The position numbers were made by a program, and so were the translations under genes. From NCBI RefSeq assembly GCF_008831285.2, contig NC_045146.1, forward strand, positions 5,156,972-5,220,971: DNA of 64,000 nucleotides. Direction: 5' to 3'. Source of the stretch: Nymphaea colorata. Taxonomy: Eukaryota; Streptophyta; Magnoliopsida; Nymphaeales; Nymphaeaceae. A model generated the notes under the pieces. It was not told where the DNA came from, made no database searches, and worked only from the letters and a program-made list of their open reading frames with translations. Below, piece after piece: positions 36,139 through 46,679 of this stretch (its first letter is position 1; the number at the start of each line of letters is the position of its first letter).

Positions 36139-36549
36139 AAGACCAATATTCTAATATAGTTGTGCAAGAATCTCACTTTTGCAAACATTAGGAATAAATT
36201 TAAAATGGCATGTCACATGACAGAATGTTGCAGTAAAGACAGCTCTCATAATCATACGTCATAAGGAAATTATTCATCGGTTAAGATGACTGGTCTGTGT
36301 TCTCCACCCATGCATCGGGCCAAAGCAAATACCCCACTAGTTTAAATTAAAATGATATGGATCATCACCATAGGGTACGTTTTTCATATGCATTTGATGC
36401 CATGAGAAAAATATTCACTTCATCATATGAATGGAGAATGCTTCATATTTGAAGAATAAGTCACCTTCAAAACCATAGAACATTAGCTCACACGTTCAGA
36501 ATCCCAAGCTGCATGCATCAGACTGTGAAGCCTTCTATCATGCACATAC
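34351..36549. other. AT-rich non-coding tract
   Basis: No gene is recognised; it may be older copia sequence. A long CA repeat lies at 36076-36135. Confidence 0.5.
36076..36135. repeat. (CA)n microsatellite, one interruption
   Basis: A CA run is broken once by a T (CACATCACA) near 36100. Confidence 0.95.
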
Positions 36550-36988
36550 TGTAAATCAGGCCCAAGTTAGGCAAATACTTCAAGAATATCACTCTTGAAT
36601 CTCTCACTAACTCAACAATGCAATACACAAGAATCCTCTAACAAGAGGATAAGGAAAATATATTGATCTTCAGCCAAACAAAGCAAAATACTATAAGATG
36701 TGGCTTAACAAGCCATAACCTAAAAGGACAACAGTCCCTTATTTATAATACAAGGGAAGAAGAGAGGAGGAGGGGAAATGGCTGTTGGGCCATTTCCAAC
36801 GGCTAGAATTCTGGCCGTTGGAGAGAGGCCCAACAGCTAGTTCCCCTCTTAAATAATAATAAAGGTGTAAAAAGAAATAGAAAAATACATAAAAGAAAAA
36901 AGAAAATTACAAGTATGACCTAGGTACCCTAAAATATACACATATCTATATACGTAAGACATATATTAGCACACTAATATATGTAATG

Positions 36989-37044
<56 letters not shown>

Positions 37045-37060
37045 TACATACATTCTAACA
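36550..37060 (-). repeat. 3' LTR of the copia element (511 bp)
   Basis: It is complete from TGTAAATCAGG to CTAACA on the plus strand. It differs from the 5' LTR by a handful of substitutions and by the length of its TA run near 37000-37041. Confidence 0.9.
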
Positions 37061-37073
37061 TCCCCCCTCAAAC

Positions 37074-40000
37074 TTACGGTGTGATAACCGAAAGTTTGTC
37101 AAGGAGAAATTGAAACCTGGTAGTAGCAAGAGCCTTGGTAAAGAAATCTCCTAGTTGATATTCAGAGGGAACATAGGAGAGATCTATGTTTTTCTGAAGG
37201 AACTCTTCACGAACATAATGACAGTCCATCTCTATATGCTTTGTTCTTTCATGAAATGTGTGATTGCTAGCAATATAGATTGCACTTTTGTTGTCGCAAC
37301 AAAGCTTGACAGGATTCATGATATGAATTCTCATGTCCTTCAATAAGCTTTTAAGCCACACTATCTCTATTGTTATAGTTGTCATCGCACGATACTCAGC
37401 TTCTGTTGATGATAGTGACACCTTATTTTGTTTCTTGCATCGCCAGGAGATCAAGGAATCACCTAAAAACACACAAAAACCAGTGGTGGAGTGCCTATTG
37501 TTGGGATCTCCATCCCAATCAGCATCTGTATAAGCAATTAATTCTAATATAGAAGAGGAAGACATAAATGGTCCTTTGTTGATAGTCTTTTTCACATAAC
37601 GGACAATCCGCATTGCCGCTCCCATGTGCACTGAGGTGGGTCTTTGTTGAAATTGGCTTATCACATGCGCGGCATGAGCAATGTCAGGTCTGGTGATGGA
37701 GAGATAAGAGAGACCGCTAACTATTTACCGAAAAGGAGTGGGATTCTCCAATATATCTCCATCATCAATTTTCATTTTTACTCCCAGTGCCTCTGGAGTA
37801 TCCACAACTTTGTCATCTGAGATACCTGTTCTGTCAACTAATTCACTGACAAACTTCATTTGAGAAAGAAGATAACCCTGTTTGCTATAAGCAACTTCAA
37901 TTCCAAGAAAATAAGTTAGTCTTTCCAAATCAGTCATCTGAAAGCATTTGTTAAGAAAATGTTTAACCTCTATAATCACTTTATCATCACTCCTAGTAAT
38001 AACCATATCATCAACATACAATAATAAAACAATTACACCTACGGAGGTGGTTTTTACAAACATGGCAGTGTCAGAATAGCAAGATTGAAAACCTTGATTA
38101 AACACAACACTACTAAACTTATCAAACCAGGCCTTGGGAGCTTGTTTTAAACCATAAAAGGCTTTCTTAAGACGTAAAACTTTGTTTTGAGGTAGATCAA
38201 AACCAGGGGGAGCACTCATGAAAACTTCTTCCTGCAGTTGACCATTTAAGAAAGCATTTTTAACATCCATTTGAAAAATAGTCCAATGTTTAACAAAAGC
38301 AATGGCAATAAGAGTTCTAACAGAAGTCATGCGAGCAACATGAGCAAAGGTTTCTTCATAATCAATCCCATATTCTTGAGCATATCCCTTGGCAACAAGT
38401 CTGGCCTTGTATCTTTCTAAGGTTCCATCACTTCTAGTTTTGATTTTGTAGATCCATCTACAACCAATAGTCTTTTTTCCTGTTGGTAGAGGCACAATAT
38501 CCCAAGTTTTGTTGCTTTCAAGAGCTTTAAGTTCAAGATTCATAGCTTCAATCCAATTGGGATCTTTCTTAGCTTCAAGGTAAGAAGATGGCTCATAAAA
38601 AGAATGATGTGTCATAAGACAAGCTCGAAATTTTGGGAAAAAAGACTCATAAGAGATAAATCTTTGAGGAGGTCTAGTGTGCCTTTGGGATCTCCTAGGG
38701 AGAGATTGATTAGTTTCTTGATTTTGGGTATCACTTCTTCTATACTAAGATCTCTTTTGGAGGAATCAAATGAGTAGAATTGTCATTGTTGACTTCTTCA
38801 ATTGGCACTTCTACAACTTTATCGGGTTCATCATCATCAATATCATTAGTCCAAAGAAAAGTATAATCTTCTAGTTTCTTGGGTTCATCTTTGAAACCAT
38901 CTTCATTTTCTAGAAAGATCACATTTCTTGAAACATAAACTTTATCTTTTTCAATATCATAACATCTATAACCCTTTTGAGTTTCGGAATACCCAATAAA
39001 AACACAAGAAATGGCTTTGGAAGAAAGCTTATCATCTTTGTCACTTAACACAAAACATTTGCAACAAAAGACTTTAAGTCTACTGTAATTAGGTTTAACA
39101 TGGTGAAGTTTCTCAAAAAGAGAAACATGTTTCAAAAGTTTGGTAGGCATTCTATTAATTAAATAGGTTGAAGTCAAAACAGCCTCAGCCCAAAAGTTTT
39201 TGGGAACATTTTTAGATAAAAGAATGGCTCTAGTAGTTTCAATAATGCCACTCCATTTTGTTGTGGAGTGTTAGGACAAGATCTTTGATGAACAATGCCT
39301 TTTTCTTTTAGAAATTGTTGAAATTTATTTGACATAAATTCTCCTCCCGAATCACTTCTAAAGACTTTGATATTTGAGCCAAATTGGGTATAGATCATGT
39401 TGTAGAAATTTTTAAAGTTTATGAAAACCTCCGATTTGTGTTTGAGAAAGTAAACCCAAGTATGCCTAAAATAATCTTTAATAAAAATCACATAGTACAA
39501 TATCCTCCTTTCGACATAATAGGAGCGGGTCCCCACACATCCAAATGCACTAAATCAAAAGATTTTTGGGCAATAAAGTTTCTATTATCAAAGGGTAAGG
39601 CTTTCATTTTAGCCTTGATACAATCATTACAACAAAAGTTCTTTTGACAAAAATTCTTCATGAAGGGAAGATGAGACATTTTTTCTATATTGGCATGTCC
39701 AAGTCTTTGATGCCAAGTTTGAATGTCACATTCTTTGGAGATATTGCAAGATGGTCTTGAAAGATCCAAAAAGTCTATGTAGTAGAGATCTTTTGTTCTA
39801 AAACCTTCCCCAATCGTCTTCTTGGATATTCGGTCCTGTATCAAACATTTGGATTGTGAGAAGATTATATCAAAACCAAGGTCGGCTATTTGAGAAACGG
39901 ACAATAAATTTAAGCTTAATTTAGGAATGTGTCTTACTTGAGGTACTTTTAAAGTTTTGGATCCAAAATCTAGGTCAAGATTTCCAATAAAATCAATTTC

Positions 40001-40156
40001 AAGAGAAGTACCATCCGCCGTTTTCACAAAGGAATAAGAATAATTTTTAGTGCATTCGGTGAGAAGGGATCCACAAGGCGTCATATGAAAAGATGCACCC
40101 GAATCAATAATCCAAGAATACTTACTTGAAGAAGTAGATGCCACCGTAGCTCCCAA
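37074..40156 (-). pseudogene. Copia pol: protease, integrase, RT, RNase H
   Basis: The open segments in order are 40156-39488, 39536-39174, 39177-38740, 38615-37725 and 37664-37074. The protease has WIIDSGASFHMT. The integrase has the zinc motif (WHQRLGH..CCNDC), D in HLDVWGP and D in FRSDSGGEF. The frame then breaks inside QQNGVA, so the ERK that carries the catalytic Glu is lost. RT has DVKNAFLNG, YGLKQAPKAWF and LLYVDDMVI intact. A stop after NPTPFR separates it from RNase H (YTDADWDGD, STEAEYRAM, CDNKSAIYIA). At least four lesions rule out a functional polyprotein. Confidence 0.92.
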
Positions 40157-40246
40157 AGTGGAAGGTTTGCCTCCTCCCTTTAGAAACGGTTGAAGAGCAC
40201 TTATGAGTTGATCAAGTTGGAATGAGCTTGCTTCTTTTTTTTCTTC

Positions 40247-41137
40247 TTAGATTGGAGCCGCAACATTGCTTCTTTTGTCAAAAGTTCTAAGTTTTGGACA
40301 TCTTGGCTTGGTATGTCCTCCTTGACAATGATAGCAAATAACTTTTCTTCTTGCTCCTTCATTTGTACGATTGAAGTGAGGAGGTCTATAAGGTCTCAAA
40401 TGGGCCCCTGGCCTAGATGTGGCAAGCACATTGTTGACTTTCTCTTTATCAAAACAAAGACGATTTTCCTCCATTTGAAGTTCCGCAATAGCCTCATTCA
40501 TATATGGTGTTTTAGAACGATGAAGTAAAGCGGTTTTGACACTATCAAATTTCGGTCTAAGACCTATGATAAACTTGTAAAACTTCTCACGTTGTATTTG
40601 CTTTTCTCTAAGAATAAGATCTTGTGTCCAATGTGGTTCAAAAATACTCAATTCATCATACAATTGATCCATTTCAGCCATATAATCTTTAATGGATCTA
40701 TCTCCTTGTTGAAGATTGTGAATTTTGAGTTGAACATGATGCATATAAGCAACATCTCTCATGGTATGAGTTTTCTTTAGATATTCTCAAGCTTCTAGGG
40801 CAGAATTTAATTTAGAGATTTGCCCGCTAGTAGCATTGTCAACACAAGTCAAGATCCAAGTAATAATTTTGTGATGACCAACACTCCATTCTTCCCATTT
40901 CTTGTTGTATTCAGCCATTACCTTCTCTTTTTCGGTTGCATCTAATTCCATAGCCCTTCCATCAACAACTTTCGTAAGGACTAGTTGTGGTTCAAGTTTT
41001 GTCCCATCAACTAGTCCCCAAAGGCTTTTACTACGAATAAAGTGTTCCATAGTTCTAGCCCATTGTATGTAATTTGTTGACGAGAGTTTGGGAAAAGGAA
41101 GAGAAGAGACTTTGTCAATCATGGGCACAATCAACAA
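40247..41137 (-). pseudogene. Copia gag
   Basis: Two open segments (41137-40787 and 40762-40247) are separated by a TGA in place of a Trp codon (SALEA*EYLKK). The first has the copia gag N-terminus (PKLSSTNYIQWARTMEHFIR). The second continues the gag capsid-like domain (MDQLYDELSIFEP, FIIGLRPKFDSVKTALLHR) and ends with a zinc knuckle CYHCQGGHTKPRC. That knuckle has only three residues between the second Cys and the His, where CCHC knuckles have four. The protein would bind RNA and form the particle if intact. Confidence 0.88.
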
Positions 41138-41446
41138 GGTAGATCCACTTACAAGTTATGAAGAAGATGGCAGACAGGTGAAAAGAAGTCCACGGCAAGG
41201 ATAAAAACTCAACAATAATAGAAACCATTCACCCTTCCAACAGCCACGAGCTCACCACCAAGGGAGCTAAATTTCGTCAAGAAATCATCAAAAAGAAGCC
41301 AGCAAAAACACTCTTCTTCTTGTGTAAAACTGCAGCAAGCAATATCTCGAACACTTGGAGTGCTTCACAGCTCCAACGTAAGAATAAAAACTGAACCTTC
41401 AATTTTGAATGGCAGCAAGACAAAGAGCCAAAGACAAGGCTCTGAA

Positions 41447-41922
41447 GTTAGGCAAATACTTCAAGAATATCACTCTTGAGTCTCTCACTAACTCAACAAG
41501 GCAATACACAAGAATCTTCTAACAAGAGGATAAGGAAAATATATTGATCTTCAGCCAAACAAGGCAAAATACTACAAGATGTGGCTTAACAAGCCATAAC
41601 CTAAAAGGGGACAACAGTCCCTTATTTATAATACAAGGGAAGAAGAGAGGAGGAGGGGAAATGGCTGTTGGGCCATTTCCAACGGCTAGAATTCTAGCCG
41701 TTGGAGAGAGGCCCAACAGCTAGTTCCCCTCTTAAATAATAATAAAGGTGTAAAAAGAAATAAAAAATACATAAAAGAAAAAGGAAAATTACAAGTATGA
41801 CCTAGGTACCCTAAAATATACACATATCTATATATGTAAGACATATATTAGCACACTAATATATGTAATGTACATGCACATAGATATATATATATATATA
41901 TAGGAATACATACATTCTAACA
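41447..41922 (-). repeat. 5' LTR of the copia element, inner end missing
   Basis: It matches the 3' LTR from GTTAGGCAAATAC onward. On the minus strand it should continue GGGCCTGATTTACA after CCTAACTT, but it passes directly into CAGAGCC. The last LTR bases and the first half of the primer-binding site are therefore gone. Confidence 0.85.
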
Positions 41923-42343
41923 CATACATCCTTTCAACATAAAGTCTAAGCAGTCACAAGTAGTGGGGAATGTTTTGAATGAAAATGTAGGTCATATACT
42001 CAGAAAATATGATAATCGGAAGATGGAGTTAATTGAAGTATTGCCAGTCAAAGAAGACAAAGTATTGACAGAACTGGTAAACTTCAATGTGTTGATCATG
42101 CCACTGGTACTCTTGACTTCTATTATCTCCTCATTTACAAGACACATTTGAAAAGTTTCTAAGAAGCTCCATACATATGTATCCACAGCTACATTTGTGT
42201 GACAGTTTTGACATCACGAATGCATATGGTACATCTCAATCTCAGTTATGGAGCATAGACTGCCTGTATACATTTGGTCGGCTGATGAAGCTAATGACCC
42301 TGCATATGACCCATATCCACTACTATGGGGTCCAGCTGATGAT
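41923..42343. other. Flank between copia element and kinase locus
   Basis: Minus-strand sequence just past the kinase stop encodes, in another frame, a Ser/Gly-rich stretch (SSAGPHSSGYGSYAGSLASS). It could be a frame-shifted tail of the kinase or chance. Confidence 0.4.
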
Positions 42344-43498
42344 TCACTGGTCTTTGAGATTGCTGGATAGATAGGGATTACTGGATCTCCAAGCACTGCT
42401 CAGGGAAGCTTTGCCAAGAGTACTACTCAGAGTTGGTGCTCTTGCCAGGATTCTCCCTTCAAGCATCTCAACAACAGAAGACATTGTCGGCCTGAGAGAG
42501 GGAGAGGGGCTGGTGCAAAGAAGAGCGATGTTCAGCATTCTTAGTGCCTGATCCTCTGATAAATCTGAGCCTAACCTTGGATCGACTAGTTCCCAAAGGC
42601 TCCCCTTCTCTTGCAGAAAAAAGGCCTGTAAGTTAACACCACAGCTGTTATAAAGTATTGGTATGTGAAATGGCGTGCATATCAATAACAATAAACTAAT
42701 AGGTCTTTTTATTATGAATACTTGAAATAGTAAATGAGTATGTGCTTTTCAGAAATACAGAGACTAAACAGGAAAAGCAAGGTCACCAGTCAAATATTTA
42801 GTAAGCAAGATGAGTATAAATATGTTGCTTAAGGAGCTATATCACATTAATACATGGCCATGATGACCTGATGGGGATTTGACTTGTTAATTGGATAAGG
42901 CACGACAAAACAATTTTTTTTATTTTTAATAGGAAAAATGAGCTTAATATTACAAAGTCTGATTGTAATACCTGAAAATGTAAGAAATAATAGCAACATA
43001 ATATTTTGCATGCCAGTGTTTGAGATTTAACATGTCCAAGCTTATCTACTCATATCAACAGAAACATGCAACCAACATGGTGTATTCCTGTAAAAAATGG
43101 AAGCAATAATAACAAATCGATCCCTCATGAATCTGGTGAGATCAAATGGTTCTCAAGAACCAATATAAACATGAGATCACCGAACACTCATAAGAAAGAA
43201 TGCTGAATACAAGGAGCGGCTCAGCCTTTATATATATGTATATAGCAGAAAAGAGAACTCGCTGCTGGTAGTCCCAATGGCTAGTAAATCTAGCCATTGG
43301 CACTAGCCAACAGCTAGCCTCGATAGCCCTATTATGGCTAATTAAATGTAAAGAAAAAGAAATATGTTAAAGGAAAGAAATAAGCAACACACAAAAGAAA
43401 AATGGAGCAGACATAAACTACAAAAAGAAAATATGGATAATGTATACATATACACATCATAGAGAAACTATGTAACATGCACATGTACAAGCATGTGT

Positions 43499-43850
43499 AA
43501 ATATGCATATACAGTGCTTCTGTATGTACATAACCACACAAACACGATCTTTGTTAGAGAATTTAACAGCTCTTGTCTCGTAGTTAATCAGCCAACATAT
43601 ACATAACTATTCCAGCTAGGAAATTATGCCAAGGTATGTCAGTCAAGAGAGCATACCCAGTCCAAAATGAAGACAGTAAATATGCATATACAGTGCTTCT
43701 GCATGTACATAACCACACAAACACGATCTTTGTTAGAGAATTTAACAGCTCTTGTCTCGTAGCTAATCAGCCAACATATACATAACTATTCCAGCTAGGA
43801 AATTATGCCAAGGTATGTCAGTGAAGAGAGCATACCCAGTCCAAAAGGAA
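43499..43850. repeat. 179-bp tandem duplication over a kinase splice donor
   Basis: 43499-43677 and 43678 to about 43850 are near-identical. The unit spans the end of kinase exon 4 and its GTATGC donor, so a second donor and a few exon codons recur inside the intron. Confidence 0.9.
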
Positions 43851-44946
43851 GACAAAATCCTCTTTTGGCATGGCATGTGCATTGCTTCGACCAGTAACAA
43901 TCTCCAAAGCTACCACTCCAAAGCTGAAAACATCTGCCTTGTCTGTTAGGTGTCCACGCGTAGCATATTCGGGAGCCAAATATCCCCTGTTACCAATCAT
44001 TTTGAACAAATGTTAGCACATGCAGCATGTGCAAACACATAAAACTTATGATTTGAGACAACTTCGTGTACATATAACACTATAGCATTCACAAATACCA
44101 TTGAAGTAGGGAGAAGCATCAAGATGATACTGGCATATTTACTGCAGCACATGAATCTGGCATATGTATTAGAGTGCATGAATCTGGCTTTCATAGCATG
44201 CTTTATAGAAAATAATACATGGCTGTCCTTATATGGTTAATGCATGTGTATTTGTGTGGAGAGAGAGGAAACAGCACGTCCCTGTGAAATTGGAGTGATA
44301 CAGTTTGACAAGGTCAAATCATCTTCATGCAGGGGATCATTGCATTGCGCTAGAAAGATAGTTCTGCTGTATATTTTTTTTCTTGTGGTTATCTATCAAA
44401 GTATCTCTTTGTTTCTAATCATGGCTGGTACCAAATGATTGTGTAGGCTTACTCAGGTCATGATTTTGACTTGGAAGGCAAACAGAGAACCATCTATTAA
44501 GATGGTAAAATGATTTTGCACATTAAAAATTCATGTTTTATCAACACTATCTAATTGGGTAGCTCCATTTTTCCAACATCAAACTCAGGGTTTAAATATC
44601 ATCTGCTTGTATAATGAGGAACAAATGCTCAACCAGAAGAAGTTAAACCTATTGCTTGTGAGATTCTCCAGAAGCTATCACTGTAGAAAACGAGAAGAGA
44701 GGAAGAGAACAGAGACGTCTCAGCAGCCCTAGACGTGGTTCATTCAATTAATTAATACCCTAAGACTCAGTCTTTACAAGAATACCCTTTAGTAAAACAT
44801 TATTTACAGCATACAACATTTAGAACCAGATTTGTAAGGATCCAGATCCAATAACTTACAAACAAATAACTTACAAACCATCACGTCTTAACATTGCTCA
44901 ACATACTTCTTCAGACAAATTAGAAAGTGATCTATAAATCCTCAAG

Positions 44947-44966
44947 AGAGAGAGAGAGAGAGAGAC
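44947..44966. repeat. (GA)n microsatellite
   Basis: About ten GA units directly flank the donor of kinase exon 3. Confidence 0.85.
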
Positions 44967-45966
44967 TCACAATGTCCCAGCTATTCGAGTGCTGATATGT
45001 GTTTTATCGCCTTCATCAAGCCTTGCTAAGCCAAAATCTGAAATTTTAGCATTGAGGTCTTTATCAAGAAGGATATTTGTAGCTTTGATATCTCTGTGAA
45101 CAATCTTCAGTGTAGATTCTTCATGAAGGTAGGCTAGACCTCTTGCTACTCCAATGCAGATCTTCTGCCTTGTTGGCCAGTCCAATATCAACTGATGCTC
45201 GCATGGTCCTAGTATACAACATTGGGGAGCATTAGCCTTTTGAACTACAAAATTCATTTCAACAAGTTGTTCCACCATCTTTATATATATCCTGTAAAAG
45301 ATCATAATTCTGGTACATGTGATTGTGAGCCTTCATATGCTGGCCACAAAGAATAATCACAAAATAAGATGAAGATTGGTGTCTTGCATAAATGAATTAC
45401 TAGAATTATGTGAATTGCAACTATGTAGTGCAGATTCTTACCAAAGAGAGCATGTGCAAGGGAATTATTTTCCATGTACTCGTATATCAGCATCAATTCT
45501 TTGTCTTCAATACAGCATCCAAATAACTTGACAAGATTTGGATGCTGCAAAGCTGATATCATGCCTACCTCATTCAAGAATTCTCGATTCCCTTGTTTTG
45601 ATTTTGATGAAAGCTTCTTAACTGCAATTGCAGTACCATCTGCCAGAACTCCCTGCCTCCATGCGGGATATAGAAGTACAAGAAACCATTAGGAAATCAA
45701 CACAAGCTCTCAAAATTAATAACTAAAAAAAATGCAAGATCTGTTTCGCAGGAAAGCCAAGCTTGAATTGCATGGTGCATGATAATATGCTTTGGTTTGA
45801 AAATGTACCTTCGCAGATAATCCATACAATTATCTATGCCACTTCATGCAGGTGCAGGTGCAGCAATGTATGTATACATGTTTGTGTGTGCATGTAAAAG
45901 TTAAAAATAAAGAAGATTCTTACATAATAAGCCTCTTATTGTAACAAAAAGATCTGGGAAGGAGGA

Positions 45967-46169
45967 AAATTGAAATCAACCATCAACCTCTGTGGCTAGA
46001 TTTTTTTTTTCCTTTTGTATCACTAAAAACCATTGCAAAAGGTGCATTCCATTGCTAAAGGTCATGGTCAAGCAATTGCCATCACCAATGTACCTTTTGC
46101 AATGGTTTTTAGCAACACAAAATGAAAAGAGTCCATCCAGCCACAGAGGTTGGCTGGCTGATTTCAATT
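45967..46169. mobile_element. Hairpin MITE in a kinase intron
   Basis: Two arms of roughly 90 bp are inverted copies. The left arm has ATTGAAATCA..ACCTCTGTGGCT..CTAAAAACCATTGC. The right arm has GCAATGGTTTTTAG..AGCCACAGAGGT..TGATTTCAAT. The loop is short (around 46050-46075). There is no coding capacity, and target duplications are not clear. A transcript through it would fold into a long imperfect hairpin. Confidence 0.75.
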
Positions 46170-46679
46170 CCTCTTGGAAAGTAGGAGAGCAAGAAGCTAA
46201 AAAGGACTTTTTGGGAAATGATGTTATAGGGGAGGTTTATAGCAAAAAGGTACATATATGCCTGTCAATATCAAGAAGTTGTAGTTATTACCACAAAGTC
46301 CAGTTAGGAGCCATTAGTATCAAAAAATGAAACTTCCAGTTGGGGCTTGTTTTTGTCACAGATCATGTTCCTTTTACCAATTGAAGTTAACATAACAAAG
46401 GTCGACAGCAAATGATGCGTTTATTTACATTCTCAAAATAGTTTTACATGTTAGAACTCAAACCATAATGAAATTGACATTAGCAAATTGGGACATCCAA
46501 TGATGACCAATTCAAAGTCATATTTATGCATATAATACCTTAAGTATTTCAGAAATATACCTTGTAAACTGGCCCAAATCCACCTTCCCCTATCTTGTTC
46601 TCAGGATGGAAGTTCCTCGTAGCTGCTTTTATCTGTTTAAGGCTGAAATACCCAGTTTGCAGCTGTAGAACCCTAAGAT

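Larger units (their letters stand above)
36550..41922 (-). mobile_element. Ty1/copia retrotransposon, near full length, coding broken
   Basis: The 5373-bp element is flanked by CATAC at 36545-36549 and 41923-41927. On the minus strand it begins TGTTAGAATG and ends TTTACA. Domain order is gag, protease, integrase, RT, RNase H, which is diagnostic for copia. A PPT (TTGAGGGGGGA on the minus strand, 37061-37071) abuts the 3' LTR. Both gag and pol carry stops and frameshifts. The 5' LTR end and half of the PBS are deleted. Confidence 0.93.
42344..46679 (-). pseudogene. LRR receptor-like kinase (subfamily VIII-2 type), kinase half only, five exons
   Basis: The inferred exons (minus) are 46679-46561, 45652-45442, 45208-44971, 43986-43836 and 42625-42344. 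GT-AG introns join them in frame to a TGA at 42344. The juxtamembrane [20 protein letters not shown] leads to the glycine loop [11 protein letters not shown]. The chain continues with Lys in IAVKKL, EFLNEVGMISALQHPNLVKL, the catalytic loop [20 protein letters not shown] and [20 protein letters not shown], ending in subdomain XI (RPTMSSVVEML). All kinase residues are present, so the domain itself looks intact. Phase shows that a further upstream exon is required, yet no transmembrane segment, malectin or LRR sequence is found between 46680 and 50037. It is best read as a truncated gene or pseudogene. A duplicated splice donor and a MITE lie in its introns. Confidence 0.82.
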
